Source: Phlyctochytrium arcticum (Eukaryota; Chytridiomycota; Chytridiomycetes; Chytridiales; Chytridiaceae). Taken from it: a stretch of DNA of 64,000 nucleotides. The position numbers were made by a program, and so were the translations under genes. Under the pieces are notes generated by a model. That model was not told where the DNA came from. It ran no database searches and saw only the letters and a list, made by a program, of their open reading frames with translations. This document shows, one piece after another, positions 1 to 12,190 of this stretch (its first letter is position 1; every line of letters begins with the position of its first letter). The stretch is from assembly GCA_025602905.1 (NCBI GenBank), contig JAHLKI010000001.1, forward strand, positions 868,001-932,000, read 5' to 3'.

Positions 1-2011
1 GCCGCGCAAATGGAATCTGGCGCTCGGGTGATGGATTCTAATGATTTAGAGAGAGAAAGAGGCATTACTATCTTATCCAAGTCTACTGGGATTTCCTACA
101 AAGGATACCGGATTAACATTGTGGATACTCCTGGTCACGCCGATTTCGGGGGTGAAGTGGAACGAGTTTTGTCTATGGTGGATGGTGTCTGTTTGGTGGT
201 TTGCGGGACGGAGGGACCAATGACACAAACCAAGTTTGTTCTTAGCAAAGCGCTGCAAAGAGGGTTGCGACCTGTGGTGGTCATGAATAAGGTGGATCGG
301 CCTACTGCCCGTCCTGAAGCTGTTGAGGAAGGTACGTTAGCAATCAGACAAACTGTGCGATAGAGTATACTGATGATTGATTCTTAGATCTTCTTGATTT
401 GTTTGTGGGGTTGGATGCGACCGATGCGCAATTGGAATACCCGATCGTGTACGCCTCGGCAAAAGATGGCTGGGCGTCTGACACTCTGGATGGCGCGAGA
501 GACAGCATGCTCCCCCTTCTCGACCAAATTCTCAAGCATGTGCCACCCCCCACCGTCATTCGAACTGAGGCGTTTAGTATGCTCGTCACTGTAAGTCAAT
601 TTTCCTTCTCCGTTATATCAAGCTAAATAGCTTGATTAATAATAGCAAATCGAGAGTGACCCCTATGTCGGAAAATGTTACATGGGCAAAATTCACTCGG
701 GAATCCTCCGTGTGGGTGATACCATCAAGTCTCTGGACACGGACGGAACGACCGTAGTGGAGGGCCGATGCACCAAGATTTTGATCCGGCAGGGGTTGAA
801 GCAAGTATCGGTTGACGTGGCGGGTGCGGGAGATATCATCTCTGTTGCGGGGTTGGATGGGGCATACGTGAATCATACCATCTGCCATGTGGCTCGTACT
901 GACCCGCCACTTCCGGTAACATAGTCCCTCTATTCACATCATGATAAAAATTCCGACTGATTTTTTTAACAGTGGACAAAAGTCGACCCACCCACCATCT
1001 CCATGCACTTCTACGTAAACGATTCCCCCCTGGGCGGCCGTGAAGGAAAACACGTCACATCCCAAGTCATCCGTGACCGGCTCCTCAAAGAAGTCGAAAC
1101 CAATGTCGGGCTTCAGATTGTCGAGCGCGAGGATGCGTATGAAGTCAAAGGCCGCGGAGAATTACAGATGGGGGTTTTGATTGAGACGATGCGGCGGGAG
1201 GGGTATGAAATGTCGGTTTCGCCGCCTAAGGTGTTGTTCCAACAGGGCGAGGATAAAGGTTCACTTTTGGAACCGATTGAGGAAGTGACGATGGATGTTA
1301 CCCATGGGGATGCGGGAACAGTGATTGAAAAGATGACGAAACGGAAAGGAGAGTTGAAGTCGTATACTGAAAGTGCCGGGAAGGCTCGGTTGGTGTTTGA
1401 AATTCCGACGCGGGGGTTACTCGGCTACCCTGCCGAATTCAAAAACGATGTAAGTCCCCCCCCCAACTATTTTTTCACCCCATAACTCAATATATACATA
1501 CATACAGACCCACGGCCAAGGAACCATCAACTACCTCTTTCTGGGCTACGCCGCCCACAAAGGCCCTCTCGAAAAAACCCGTAAAGGCTCCATCATCTCC
1601 ACTGCAGCAGGCGAAACCACCGCCTACGCCTTGGCCGCCATCGAAGCCCGCGGAAAACTCTTTATTGGGCCCGGGGTACAAGTCTACCCCGGCATGATTA
1701 TTGGCGAACATAGTCGCGACCATGAACTGGAAGTGAATCCGGTCAAGGCCAAACAATTGACCAATATTCGGCAGGCGAATAAAGAGGAAGCGATTCGGCT
1801 TACACCGCCTGTTTTGATGGGGTTGGAAAGGATGATTGCGTATGTTCAAGGTAAAACAGCAAAAACTTTTGATTGTTGTGGATGATTTATGGATGATTTT
1901 TTTTTGCTAGATGATGAGGTGATTGAAGTGACTCCAACAAGTATCCGAACGCGCAAACGGGAACTGGATTCGACAAAGCGTCGGTCTCAGGCCAAGAAAA
2001 GTGCATCCTGA
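1..2011 (+). CDS. typA: TypA/BipA translational GTPase, copy 1 (5' end outside window)
   Basis: Ribosome-associated GTPase of the BipA/TypA family. Exons visible: 1-331, 388-590, 646-915, 973-1449, 1508-1850, 1911-2011, ending in TGA. The fragment starts just after the P-loop region and contains the switch/G-domain motifs ([32 protein letters not shown]), then domain II, the EF-G-like domain and the BipA-specific C-terminal domain ([28 protein letters not shown]). All exon junctions match those of the complete copy at 3669-6149. The reading frame is open throughout, with a two-residue deletion near 1240 relative to copy 2, so it looks functional. The first 299 bases are identical to copy 2 even at silent sites, whereas the rest differs at many third positions. 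Start and presequence lie outside the window. Confidence 0.93.
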
Positions 2012-2400
2012 TTTCATTGAATGATTTTGTATATATCATACTATATAATTTTATTTATTTTCCTGTATCTTTACCCGTCATCAACCCTTTTCACAATTTC
2101 TAAGCGGCCTTTTCTCTATTCTTGCTTTCACCAAGTTGCCTCCCCGCATGGGCTTGCAGATTACGTTGGGTCTAGGTTCTCAGCGCGTGGCAGACTATAT
2201 AATCTTGTGCTGGTGAATCCTCGAAATCAGCGTTCTCGTGGCAGACAAGTAATGTCCCAGCGCGTGGTTTCTCAAAATCAGACAACCTCGTGGAATGCGC
2301 ATTAATGTAATTGCATGCATATCCTCCATATATTTCAAATTTCGAAAGCAATAAATAACAAATGATACAAGATACAGAAGAGACTGTTTAAAACAAATAA
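2012..2400. other. intergenic, nothing recognised
   Basis: AT-rich stretch downstream of TypA copy 1. I see no conserved coding signal, only a short internal similarity between two sequences containing GCGCGTGG near 2180 and 2260. Confidence 0.6.
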
Positions 2401-2404
2401 TACC

Positions 2405-3729
2405 GACATGAGAAGGTCAATGAAAAGAAGCAGAGGTAATAGGTCCAGAGAAGTAATATGTATGTGTATACAACAGGTCTTTGTAGGGCCTACAAGGAGC
2501 GACGAAAAAGGGTACACCAACCTTTTCGCGAAACCTAAAAATTATCATATGATCGTCTTCGCTGCCATCCGCATCTTCGTCATTTTCATATTCACCCTCC
2601 TGATCCCCGTCCTCGATGTCGGAAAAAATGCTTTCCATGATTCGTTGCGCTTCGGCCAGCTCCTCCTCTTGAATTCGAGCCAGTCTGCGGGCATTGTCCT
2701 CACCACCTGGAAGCCATGGTTGATCTCGTCCGCTTTGATGACCTTAGGAAAGAACTCAGCACCCTTGTTCTCATCACCAGAAAGAAGCTCCAACTCCTTC
2801 GTAACGTGTGTCCAAAAGTACTTGATCTTGTGGCCAAAGTGCGCAACGCACCAACGTAAGAATGCTGCGCGGCAAAGGTGTTTCGGTGAGGGTTCCTGCC
2901 CGTCCTTCGGACAGAAAATATGCCGGGCAAAAATGGGGACTTGGAGCAGTTCCCGATCACTCCGGTCATTCTTTTCTTCGGGGATGCCTTATGGTTTGTT
3001 GGATTTCCTTGGTGACCGCCGTTCCCAACTTGCTACGGTAGAGCTTTGATTTAGCCATGTAGCGGTCTTCCAAATTCTTCTTGACAACAGCAACTGAGTC
3101 AGCACGTCGGGCAAAACGCTCGCTTGAGAGCAAGTTGGGATCGCTTCTCACTGATCGTCCGTAAGCACGGTCGAATTCTCCATTTTATTGGCGAGCGCGG
3201 CGACCCTTTCTTCTTGACGTTCCAATTTGTTAATGATGGTGGTCAGCTGGAAAGATAGGGGTGACTGATAGGGATGACGAGTTAAAGATTCAAAATCGTT
3301 ACATGAGTAGAATATGACATTGCAAACAGACAAAGTGACCTACCTGGGCAGAGTACATCAAAAAATCCCTTCTCTCAGGTCGTGTATCTAAGTTGTCCAC
3401 ATGCGCTTTTAGTGCATCCAATTTGTACACTTGGTTGACTTCACTTGGGTCCCGGATCAATCCAAGATCGTTCATAGTCGTGTCTCGCATCTGGTCTGAG
3501 CGCCAGGACTCCTCAGGACTCAGGAGCGCCTGAGGAGCGCCTGAGTGGGGTTCCAAACCGCGCCGCGCTGCGCCTCCCCGCGCCGCTCCGCTCGGGTCGG
3601 AGTCAAGAAATTCCTCCACTGCGTGAGGTCAACGCAGCCTACGGTAGTCTGGCAAGACTGAGGGTAAAATGCTTGCCACTTTTGCACGAACAAGTCGTCC
3701 GTGCTTGCGGGCCTTTGCTCCAATCAACT
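2405..3729 (-). pseudogene. unrecognised, probably decayed gene between the two TypA copies
   Basis: Several minus-strand open stretches join into a protein-like series but change frame. At about 3505-3360 it reads MRDTTMNDLGLIRD...DFLMYSAQ; a GT-AG intron then leads to a basic/acidic coiled-coil-like segment ending at a stop near 3148. A different frame gives RFARRADSVAVVKKNLEDRY (about 3120-3060), and another gives a Cys/His-containing segment (ARHIFCPKDGQ, RWCVAHFGHKIKYFW; about 2940-2800) and an acidic tail (SDIEDGDQEGEYENDEDADG; about 2640-2550). I could not join these without frameshifts. A GC-rich block at 3505-3605 interrupts the 5' part, and the most 5' segment overlaps TypA exon 1 on the other strand. 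Family unknown; it could be a cellular gene relic or part of a mobile element. Confidence 0.35.
3505..3605. repeat. GC-rich palindromic block
   Basis: A roughly 100-bp block much richer in G+C than its surroundings, with repeated GCGCCTGAGGAGCGCCTGAG-type units followed by CCGCTCCGCTCGGGTCGG. The latter resembles the CTCCGCTTCGCTCGGGGTCG part of the hairpin repeat at 46.1 kb. It may be a fragment of the same repeat family, but the match is short. Confidence 0.35.
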
Positions 3730-6149
3730 TCGCGATCTCTGGACTTGCAAGACACGGTACTCTGCCAATATGCTGCCGGCCTCAGTTGGTTGCACGGTCT
3801 GAAATTGTGAGAACATTGGGCCGTCGTAGTTCCTCGACCGCCGCACAGGCTTTGGAAGAAGAAAATGCTAGCTTTGTGCCGTCAGAAAATCTGGCTGCTG
3901 CGAGTTGGGACGATAACGGGTGTGTCAAGGTCGACAAGATCCGGAATGTAAGTTGTTTGTTGCCATCTCATAACACAGCGTCTTGTTAACCCGAGGTACA
4001 TTAAGCTGGCCATCATTGCCCACGTAGACCATGGAAAAACGACTTTGGTGGACCAGCTACTGCGACAATCTGGTTTGTTTATACTCGTTTGAATTTGATG
4101 GATATGGTCATTAATTTCTACCAGGTGCCGCGCAAATGGAATCTGGCGCTCGGGTGATGGATTCTAATGATTTAGAGAGAGAAAGAGGCATTACTATCTT
4201 ATCCAAGTCTACTGGGATTTCCTACAAAGGATACCGGATTAACATTGTGGATACTCCTGGTCACGCCGATTTCGGGGGTGAAGTGGAACGAGTTTTGTCT
4301 ATGGTGGATGGTGTCTGTTTGGTGGTTTGCGGGACGGAGGGACCAATGACACAAACCAAGTTTGTTCTTAGCAAAGCGCTGCAAAGAGGGTTGCGACCTG
4401 TGGTGGTCATGAATAAGGTGGATCGCCCAACCGCCCGCCCCCAAGCGGTTGAGGAAGGTATGTGCAACCATCATCAATAGAGATTCATCGCACTGACGTA
4501 CCTTGTGAAGACTTGCTGGACCTGTTTATTGGTCTTGATGCTTCTGATGCGCAGCTGGAGTACCCAATATTGTACGCATCAGCTAAAGATGGCTGGGCGT
4601 CCGATTCCCTTGACGGAACTAGGCAAAGCATGCTTCCGCTTCTCGATCAAATTGTCAAGCATGTTCCTCCTCCGGCAGTGAACAGAGATGACAAGTTCAG
4701 CATGTTGGTCACAGTAAGTTAATATGCCTCTTGTCCTTAAGGCATTCTTGACGGCTTTCATGTTTAGCAAATCGAAAGTGATCCATACGTTGGAAAGTGT
4801 TACCTGGGAAAGATTTATTCGGGAACTCTCAGAGTGGGTGATAATATCAAGTCATTGGATACGGATGGAAAATCCGTCGTGGAAGGGCGCTGCACCAAAA
4901 TTTTAATTCGCCAGGGGCTGAAGCAAGTATCGGTAGATGTGGCAGGTGCTGGTGACATTATTTCTGTGGCTGGTCTAGATGGGGCATATGTCAATCACAC
5001 TATATGCGATCTATCACTTGGAGAACCGCTACCGGTATGTACAATCGGCGACTCTCCCTGGACAATGGCAAGTCCTAACTCGTATTTAGTGGACCAAAGT
5101 TGACCCGCCAACAATTTCAATGCAATTCTACGTGAACGATTCACCCTTGGGGGGACGGGAGGGCAAGCATGTAACTTCACAAGTCATTCGGGACCGGTTG
5201 TTGAAGGAGGTGGAAACAAATGTTGGTCTTCAGATTGTAGAGCGTGAGGATGCCTACGAAGTGAAAGGTCGCGGAGAGTTGCAGATGGGTGTCTTGATTG
5301 AGACTATGCGTCGTGAGGGCTATGAGATTTCCGTCTCTCCGCCCAAAGTGCTATTCAAAGTCCAAGGCGAAGGTAAGGACAAGATTATCCTGGAGCCAAT
5401 TGAGGAAGTGACAATGGATTTGGATCATGGCGATGCGGGAGCGGTTATTGAAAAGATGACCAAAAGGAAAGGAGAAATGAAAGGATACACTGAGAGTGGC
5501 GGCAAGGCCCGTCTTGTTTTTGAAATTCCGACCCGAGGACTGCTCGGTTACCCTGCTGAATTTAAAAACGATGTAAGTGCCCCTTGGTTGGGATGATAGA
5601 TGCTGTTTTTTCACCTCAACTTTATATCAGACCCATGGACAAGGAACAATCAACTACCTCTTTTTGGGGTACGAACCTTATAAAGGAGTACTTGAGAAAA
5701 CCCGAAAGGGTTCAATAATATCAACTGCCGCTGGAGAAACCACAGCCTATGCTCTTGCTGCCATTGAGGCGCGAGGAAAGCTTTTTATTGGTCCCGGTGT
5801 CAAGGTATATCCAGGAATGATCATTGGAGAGCATAGTCGGGATCACGAGTTGGAAGTCAATCCGGTTAAGGCAAAGCAATTGACAAACATTCGGCAAGCA
5901 AACAAGGAGGAAGCAATTCGTCTAACCCCGCCAGTCTCTATGGGATTAGAGAGGATGATTGCCTATGTGCAAGGTACTTTCAACTCGTTCGAGTTAATTA
6001 TCCCCACCCATCCTAAATGACGTCTCTTTCCAGATGACGAGGTAATTGAAATTACACCACTGAGCGTCCGCACGCGCAAACGTGAGTTGGACTCAACGAA
6101 GCGCCGGTCCCGCGCAAAGAAGAATCAGCTCGACCTAGGTGACCTTTAG
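3669..6149 (+). CDS. typA: TypA/BipA translational GTPase, copy 2, probably mitochondrial
   Basis: Complete eight-exon gene: 3669-3947, 4006-4072, 4125-4457, 4511-4713, 4768-5034, 5090-5572, 5631-5973, 6034-6149, encoding 696 residues. The first ~90 residues are Arg/Ser/Ala-rich and nearly free of acidic residues at the start ([16 protein letters not shown]...), as expected for a mitochondrial import presequence. The GTPase domain follows: [23 protein letters not shown] (P-loop, spliced across intron 1), switch regions, DTPGHAD and NKVDRP. The BipA-specific C-terminal domain is complete. Family members bind ribosomes and act in ribosome assembly or stress translation; organellar action here is inferred from the presequence. 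Copy 1 lies upstream in the same orientation. Exon 3 carries a 299-nt tract identical to copy 1, which suggests gene conversion. Confidence 0.95.
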
Positions 6150-6414
6150 ATCAAACTCCGGATTCGCTCCCCCAATTTATCTTTTTCTTGAAGCATATCA
6201 CCCAACTCTCCCATTTCCCTTCCATTTGTATTTAAATGTTTTTATTACTGCGTCGTATGTTTTTAATACTGCATCAGCAGATTCCGGTTCACATAAACCG
6301 GTAATGTACATATTCAATATATTCAAGACAGGTCTGCGTAAAGCTGGTCGCGCCGTGGTCGCGTAGCGCGTTGGGTCGGATGGAGCAGGTCAACTGGACA
6401 TTCTTTTCTAGTGA

Positions 6415-7758
6415 ATGACCGCAAAGAACTATGTCTCACCTCTTAAATGCAAGCACGCAACACACCCAGGCAGTAGACAAGGCAAGGTATTTGCGTTCAT
6501 TACTCAACCGCGTATCGCAATAACCTTAGTTTCTCTTTATAGATTCTACTTGAGCCGTATCAGTACCTTCGACAGAATCCAGGGAAGGAGATTCGCTCTA
6601 AACTAGTTGAAGCTTTTGCGCTATGGCTCCATGTTCCGAAAGACTTGGTCGAAATCATTCGCGAGTGTGTCGAAATGCTGCACACGGCTAGCTTATTGTA
6701 AGGCTGACGCTACTCATCACGATATTGATTTTCCATTCACATGCATTTGAAGGATTGATGATGTGGAAGATGATTCGGAATTGCGACGAGGAATACCGGT
6801 TGCACACAAAATCTACGGCGTTCCGTCTACTATCAACTGTGCTAATTACATGTATGTGTTTCGCGACTAGTAGAATTCTCCGATGTCAAGGTTTTGATGG
6901 TGGATAACAAAGATATTTCCTTGCTTTACAAAAACTGTCAGCACTGAAACATCCGCAAGCTGTCCAAATCTTTACAGACGAATTGCTTCAACTGCATCGA
7001 GGCCAAGGCCTGGAGCTGCATTGGAGAGATACCGGAACATGTCCGACCGAAGAGGAATACGTTGGGATGGTTAAGAATAGTATGTATGATGGGAGCATGA
7101 GATACACAGCGGGATCAAAACTAACCGGATGCAGAAACGGGAGGTCTTTTACGTTTGGCGATCAAATTGATGCAGATTTGCGCAGAAACTGATGTGTAAG
7201 TTGACTCTATCAGGCATCTGCATTGATTTTGCTAACGAAATTATATCATAGTGACTACGTACCGCTGGTAGATATTATCGGAATTCATTATCAAATACGA
7301 GACGATTTCCTCAACTTGGAATCCACCAAGGTAAGGCTCCCATGATGAATGCCCTCTCCAGTGTCTCCTAATCGACGTGGCTTACCAGTACACCCTGAGC
7401 AAGGGCTTTGCGGAGGATTTGACCGAGGGGAAATTCTCATTTCCAATCTTGCACTGTATCAGAGCTGACACTTCTAATACTCAACTACAACGTTAGTACG
7501 GAACCGCGTAACCGCTATTCATCCTCTCTAACTAGGTATTTAGATATTCTGAAGCAGCGAACCACCTCGCCAGAGTTGAAACACCATGCAATTAGCCTTA
7601 TGCAAAAGACTAAAACCTTTGATTACTGCAAAGCAGTCTTGATAGAAATTGAAGATTCGGCTAGAGACGAGATTCGACGCTTGGGCGGAAATAAGCAACT
7701 GGAAGCGTACCTCGATTTTGTAGCTGTGGATTACCACGACCAACAGAAGCGACCCTAG
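6415..7758 (+). CDS. BTS1: geranylgeranyl diphosphate synthase
   Basis: Trans-isoprenyl diphosphate synthase that condenses farnesyl-PP (or shorter allylic diphosphates) with isopentenyl-PP to give C20 GGPP for protein prenylation and other isoprenoids. Eight exons: 6415-6486, 6543-6697, 6753-6851, 6913-7079, 7135-7195, 7252-7330, 7389-7491, 7544-7758; 316 residues, normal for fungal/animal GGPPS. Visible landmarks are [16 protein letters not shown] near the N-terminus, the first Asp-rich motif [12 protein letters not shown], the TGGL segment, the second Asp-rich motif [26 protein letters not shown], and the C-terminal [14 protein letters not shown]. The start ATG follows a short Ser/Lys leader and exon 1 joins in phase 0. 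It is convergent with the PKR1-domain gene. A decayed copy of part of this gene lies at 27.8-28.0 kb. Confidence 0.93.
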
Positions 7759-7925
7759 ATAATTCATTTACTTGAGCGATTAGATATATTCAAATAAGTA
7801 GAATGTCCAACCCGTTCAAGATTATAAAAATGAGCAAAGAATAGAAGATATGGTACATATTCACAGAATGAGAGATACGGATGATTTCAGGTAAAAACCT
7901 TCTTGTCATTGGTCGTCCCAATCGA

Positions 7926-9215
7926 CTATTCCGGGGCCACAGTGGTAGATTGAGCGTCCAGTGCGGCAAACAAGCCAGTATTTTGGGGCGGTTGGATGGC
8001 TGCAAGCTCCTTCAAAAACCTATTCAAGGATCAAGTAGGTATCAGTGAGAATGTACGTAGGAGGGAGGAGACATTTTCTTACCACTGAACGGACAGAAAC
8101 AAGGCGACCGCTATGGCAAGGAGGGCCAAAACATGCCAGTTACCTCCAGTAGCAACCGCTAACGCACTAAGAGAAATGAAGAGGCCGGCAAATGCCATAT
8201 TCATGAGTTGTTGAACGCGCGGAGTCACGCCAGGAACAAAGAGGGAGGCGTATATGTCTTCCAGAAGTGAAAGTGGGGCAGCCGGTTGCGAATGAGCTCC
8301 TTCCTTAACTGAAGATTTGGCACTCGCGGGGGCACTTTCAAGGGAAGCAGCGACGTGTCTCTGACGAATGTACGAGTCTGTGGATTCATCTGTCGTGGGC
8401 GGTGTGTGAGTGATGGTATACTTTGCGTCATGCAAATCTGTGCGAATGTCTGCTTTCAGCGAGTCGACGCAGTCCGGATGCAAGGAGGACGGAGCTGCAG
8501 GGGTCTCCGTCTCTTTAGCAGAGATGAGATCACTCGCGATATCGTCTTGCAGTGGATCCTCCTGGAGCGGGTCCGATTCTAACTCTGCATAATCAGCCCG
8601 AGGATCATTCTCTGCGCTGGGATCTAATAAAGGGTCTCGAGTCGCATCGCTCAAACGATTCGCCGCCTCGGCGGCGCGGGCAGTCATTTTATCAGAAATG
8701 ACTGATTCTACGCTCAAAGCATCGACCAGCTCCAGTAAAGCTGCTCCAGCTACGTCGCTCTTGATCTCCTCGATGGGGACATCTGCAGACGTAACGTCCT
8801 TCTTGCCGACGCTTGATGGAAAATAATCGTCTACGGATTCGATAGACGAAGTAGGCGAAACAAGTGAATCTTTTCCCTCAATGTGTGGTGTCATGCTTAA
8901 ACCGCCAACATACTTTTCATTCCAAGGTTTCTGGGACAGTGGGGCTTCTGCTTCGTTCCCCAGCAACGGCATACGCTCAAGGTCATCCTCAGCAACTAGC
9001 GGTGGGATGTCGCTATGCTCATCGTCGCCTTTATCACTCGCATTTGAGGCTGATCGCTCTTCTGCTGGATAGTCCACCACGACCAGCGAATCACTGTCTG
9101 TCTCGGGGGTTGACGCGAGCATGGAGGTTGCGGCAAAACTTGGAACTGGTGAGGGGGAGGTGGATTTTTTCTGTTCGGCGTTTTGCGTGGACCACTCAGC
9201 AGGAATAGCTGTCAT
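7926..9215 (-). CDS. PKR1: PKR1-domain protein (V-ATPase assembly factor-like) with long acidic N-terminus
   Basis: Two exons, 9215-8083 and 8019-7926, 408 residues. The last ~95 residues match the fungal Pkr1 domain: LLEDIYASLFVPGVTPRVQQLMNMAFAGL, two hydrophobic membrane segments separated by GGNWH, then VQWFLKELAAIQPPQNTG. Yeast Pkr1 is an ER membrane protein needed for assembly of the V-ATPase Vo sector. Unlike the short yeast protein (about 120 residues), this one has about 300 extra residues, rich in Ser, Glu, Asp and Pro and probably disordered and cytosolic. I chose the ATG at 9215 because the upstream in-frame extension has no ATG. It shares a 260-bp divergent promoter region with the OCH1-like gene. 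A degraded copy of its Pkr1 domain is at 28.0-28.45 kb. Confidence 0.85.
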
Positions 9216-9416
9216 TAAAGCTGTTTCTTCTTTAGTTCTGCGACTTGGGATTTCTCCGGGATTTCTAGACCAGTTCTTGGACAAATTCCAACACAACAAA
9301 ACAACAGTGTCTGTCTGTCGTCAGAGCCCAGCCGAGCAGGTGGAGCCGAGCCAAATTTCATTTGTCTCCTTTTGGACCTTCGCTAATCCATTGACGCGCG
9401 AAACGGCGAAACGCAA

Positions 9417-9422
9417 ACGCGT
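9417..9422. promoter_or_regulatory. ACGCGT (MCB-like) element upstream of the OCH1-like gene
   Basis: ACGCGT 54 bp before the ATG at 9476, preceded at 9373-9410 by related GACGCGCG and AAACGC strings. It belongs to the set of ACGCGT sites found upstream of all glycan genes in the window. Confidence 0.5.
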
Positions 9423-9475
9423 GAGTCTCCCTCGATTTGCCATTCTGCTTTCCAGTTCCTGCCACTTTCCACATC

Positions 9476-10541
9476 ATGATATCCACGCGTCCGGCAGTCA
9501 CATTCAAGGTAGAATTGGTATACACGCTGTCCTAGGCTTTAATAACACTGCGACATCCGTCCGTATAGGCACAAACATACTTAATTATTTTGGCAACCTT
9601 TGCGTTGCTGCTGACGGTGAAAAAGCTTTGCCTTCGCATCTCCCCACATTGCGAGCTACCGGAAGATCCCCCCATTCCTGCCCTCTATGGTACCATCTAC
9701 TCCGCTCATACCGAGAGGGATTGGTTGCGTACAAGTGCCGAGTATCGGAAAGCTGGCCTCAGAGTACCAAACCTCATACATCAAACAGTCAAACTCAAGA
9801 ATAACAAGGACCTGGGCAAGAGCTGGAGAATGAAGAACCCGGGCTGGATTCATGTCGTCTGGGATGACGCCGACATAATGAACTTTGTCACTGATGTTCA
9901 CCCGCATTTACTTCCGATCATAAACGCCTTGGAGACACCGGTTGAAAAGACGGATCTATGGCGGTATCTGGTCTTGTATACCTATGGAGGAGTGTATGCG
10001 TACGTACTTCATATATTTCTGTCTCGTTTTGCAGAAACTAACTGTTTCTTTTTGCAGTGATCAAGATGCGGAGTGTGAAAAGCCAATATCTAAGTGGCCG
10101 TGGTCACCATGTACCTCCCTGATTGCGGCTGTGGAAGGACAATGTGATGAGGGTTGGCGTCAAAAATATCTTATGACGGGCTACAATCAATTCCAGCAAT
10201 GGTTCCTCGCCAGTCGCCCCGGTCATCCTCTAATGCGTAGAGCGGTAGAAATTGTTCGAGAGAACGTGGAGCGGGAACGCGACGCACCGTACCCATACCA
10301 GGATAAAAGGCTACGGATCCTATTCAGGACAGGCCCTGGAGCTTGGAGCGATGCCGTCAATGACTTTCTCAGAACTACCGGCTATCGAGACTTTGATGTC
10401 ATTGACGGGGGCATCGATCTCGGGGATGTGGCCTTTTTCCCATTGGACTCCTTTAGAAATCAGTTGGTCATGCATAATTTTGAGCACTCATGGCATGATG
10501 TCCAAAAAATAGATCCTTATTCGGACATGTCCGAGGAATAA
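9476..10541 (+). CDS. OCH1-like glycosyltransferase (DXD sugar-binding family), type II membrane protein
   Basis: Exons 9476-9508, 9569-9999, 10058-10541; 315 residues. A short cytosolic N-terminus is followed by one membrane span (YLIILATFALLLTVKKLCL, residues ~14-32), giving the Golgi type II layout. The luminal domain has the Gly_transf_sug/OCH1 signature: VPNLIHQTVK, NPGWIHVVWDD, ETPVEKTDLWRYLVLYTYGGVYADQD (DXD metal/nucleotide-sugar motif spliced across intron 2), then GYNQFQQWFLASRPGHP. Family members use GDP-mannose or UDP-sugars to elongate glycans or sphingolipids; the donor cannot be told from sequence. It lies outside the 22-46 kb glycan locus but carries the same ACGCGT promoter element. 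Confidence 0.9.
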
Positions 10542-12190
10542 GGAAAGGAAGAAACTGCAACATAATTTATAGTTGATAATTTAATTTTCCCCACATAATA
10601 CCTAGCTCGACATTCGAGTGGACCATTTTGCTGCTTGATCAGAGGCATCCAGTCCCGTTTGGTACAATCACTTCCACTAGCTATCAGCTGTTCATTTTGC
10701 CAAAAAAACTCGTGAGCTGAATGGACTCTCGCCTCTCTGACTTCCAGTGATATCTTAAGTGCGAATTGGCGGGATAGGAGAAACAAGAAAATGAATTGGC
10801 ACACTGGCGCCCAAACTTCGAATGTGTATAAATTACCTTTGGTAAGGCGAAAGTAGTTCAAACGCTCTCTGTCGGGTATTCCCGGGATACGTACTTATGC
10901 ACCTCCGGTGAAGTCCGATGACCACTTGGAATGGACGCAAAACATTACAAATTCACCATCTTATACGCCCTTTGATCAATTTGCAAGATTGCGATTAACA
11001 TGGTACTGTACATGTACCCTTGTTATCTAATTTACTCGAATGATGCACTTGCCTACTTTCCAGTTTCATTTTTTTGGGCAAAATTTTTCACAGACAGATG
11101 CAGCAACTGGCTGTAACTGCAACTTTGCCAAACCTATTACAAAAGAGTACCTCAACTCAGTGGTTGAGCGATTTCAAGTCCAATTGAAAGTTGTTATCTC
11201 GACCTGCTTTGAAAAATGATACGGTAATACCTGTAGCATCAGTGAAGTCGAGCCCAACATAATTAAAACACCGTAGCATGGACTGGCAAGGCGCATTTTC
11301 AAGAGATCAATTTGATTTTGAGGAAAATTTTATCAGAATCCCGCATATCTGAGAGTCATCGGTCAAGGGGCACTGCATATGGACCTCCGCATAATTTTTT
11401 CTGTCCTGTTGCCGAATTTGTCCTTACACGGTGGCTGACGGAATACCACACACAATTTTTGCCACAGCCGGTGTGTGTGGGGGGAAAAAAGCGACCGGCT
11501 GAATGGAGGTTCACATCCATGTAAAGGAGTAATAATGACCTCTGAATGAATGCAGTCGGGATATCAGAAAACGTAACGGGGTTTCGTGAACGTTTCCCTT
11601 TATGTTGTGGGCACTCCAGGACTACAGACTTTCGTCCTTTTTATTTCTAGCATCCCCGCAGGTCCGCCACGCTCTGCAAGTCATTATTTCATGGCAAATC
11701 AAGTGAAAGTTCAACCGAGATGAGATTTTTTTGGCTTCACCTCACAATCCTCACAATTGCAAAGAATTTTTTGATGATGTCAATCTGAAGCTCGGGAATG
11801 CTAACAAGAATGCATGGCGTAGGTCAAAACCATCCCCCAAGTTGTTGAGAGGCTCGGTTGGAACCGTAGCAATTTTGTGAGACTCGTAGGCATGGCATCT
11901 TGAGCTTCCCGGAGTAGCGAAGGCACTGTCCTTCGAACCTGAACCACCTCAAGACTACTAATAATTGTTTTGTGGCTTTTCTTTGACAACCTTCGGCACA
12001 TTCGCATGAGTTTTTGTCCGCATCCCGGTAGGTCCGCCAAGTTCTGCATGTTATTTTTGCATGATATATCTACTGCAGTACAACGGGAATGTTCAACTTG
12101 GGTGAGAATTTTTCCAGCCTCTGGTGAGTTCGCGAGGCAAGTCCAGTTTTGCCTTTGCCTTTGCAAAGGTTGTTGAGGACGTCCAAATGT
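10542..12190. other. intergenic region with degenerate internal repeats
   Basis: No convincing gene. Two related stretches at about 11640-11740 and 12000-12120 share GCATCCC.G.AGGTCCGCCA, TTCTGCA.GT.ATTT and a GTTCAACC/TTG...GAGA.TTTTT series, indicating an old duplicated sequence. The open frames present are short and unlike any family I know. Confidence 0.5.

Noticed and set aside
9216..9299. N-terminal extension of the PKR1-domain protein
   Set aside because: The frame is open but contains no ATG; the first ATG is at 9215.
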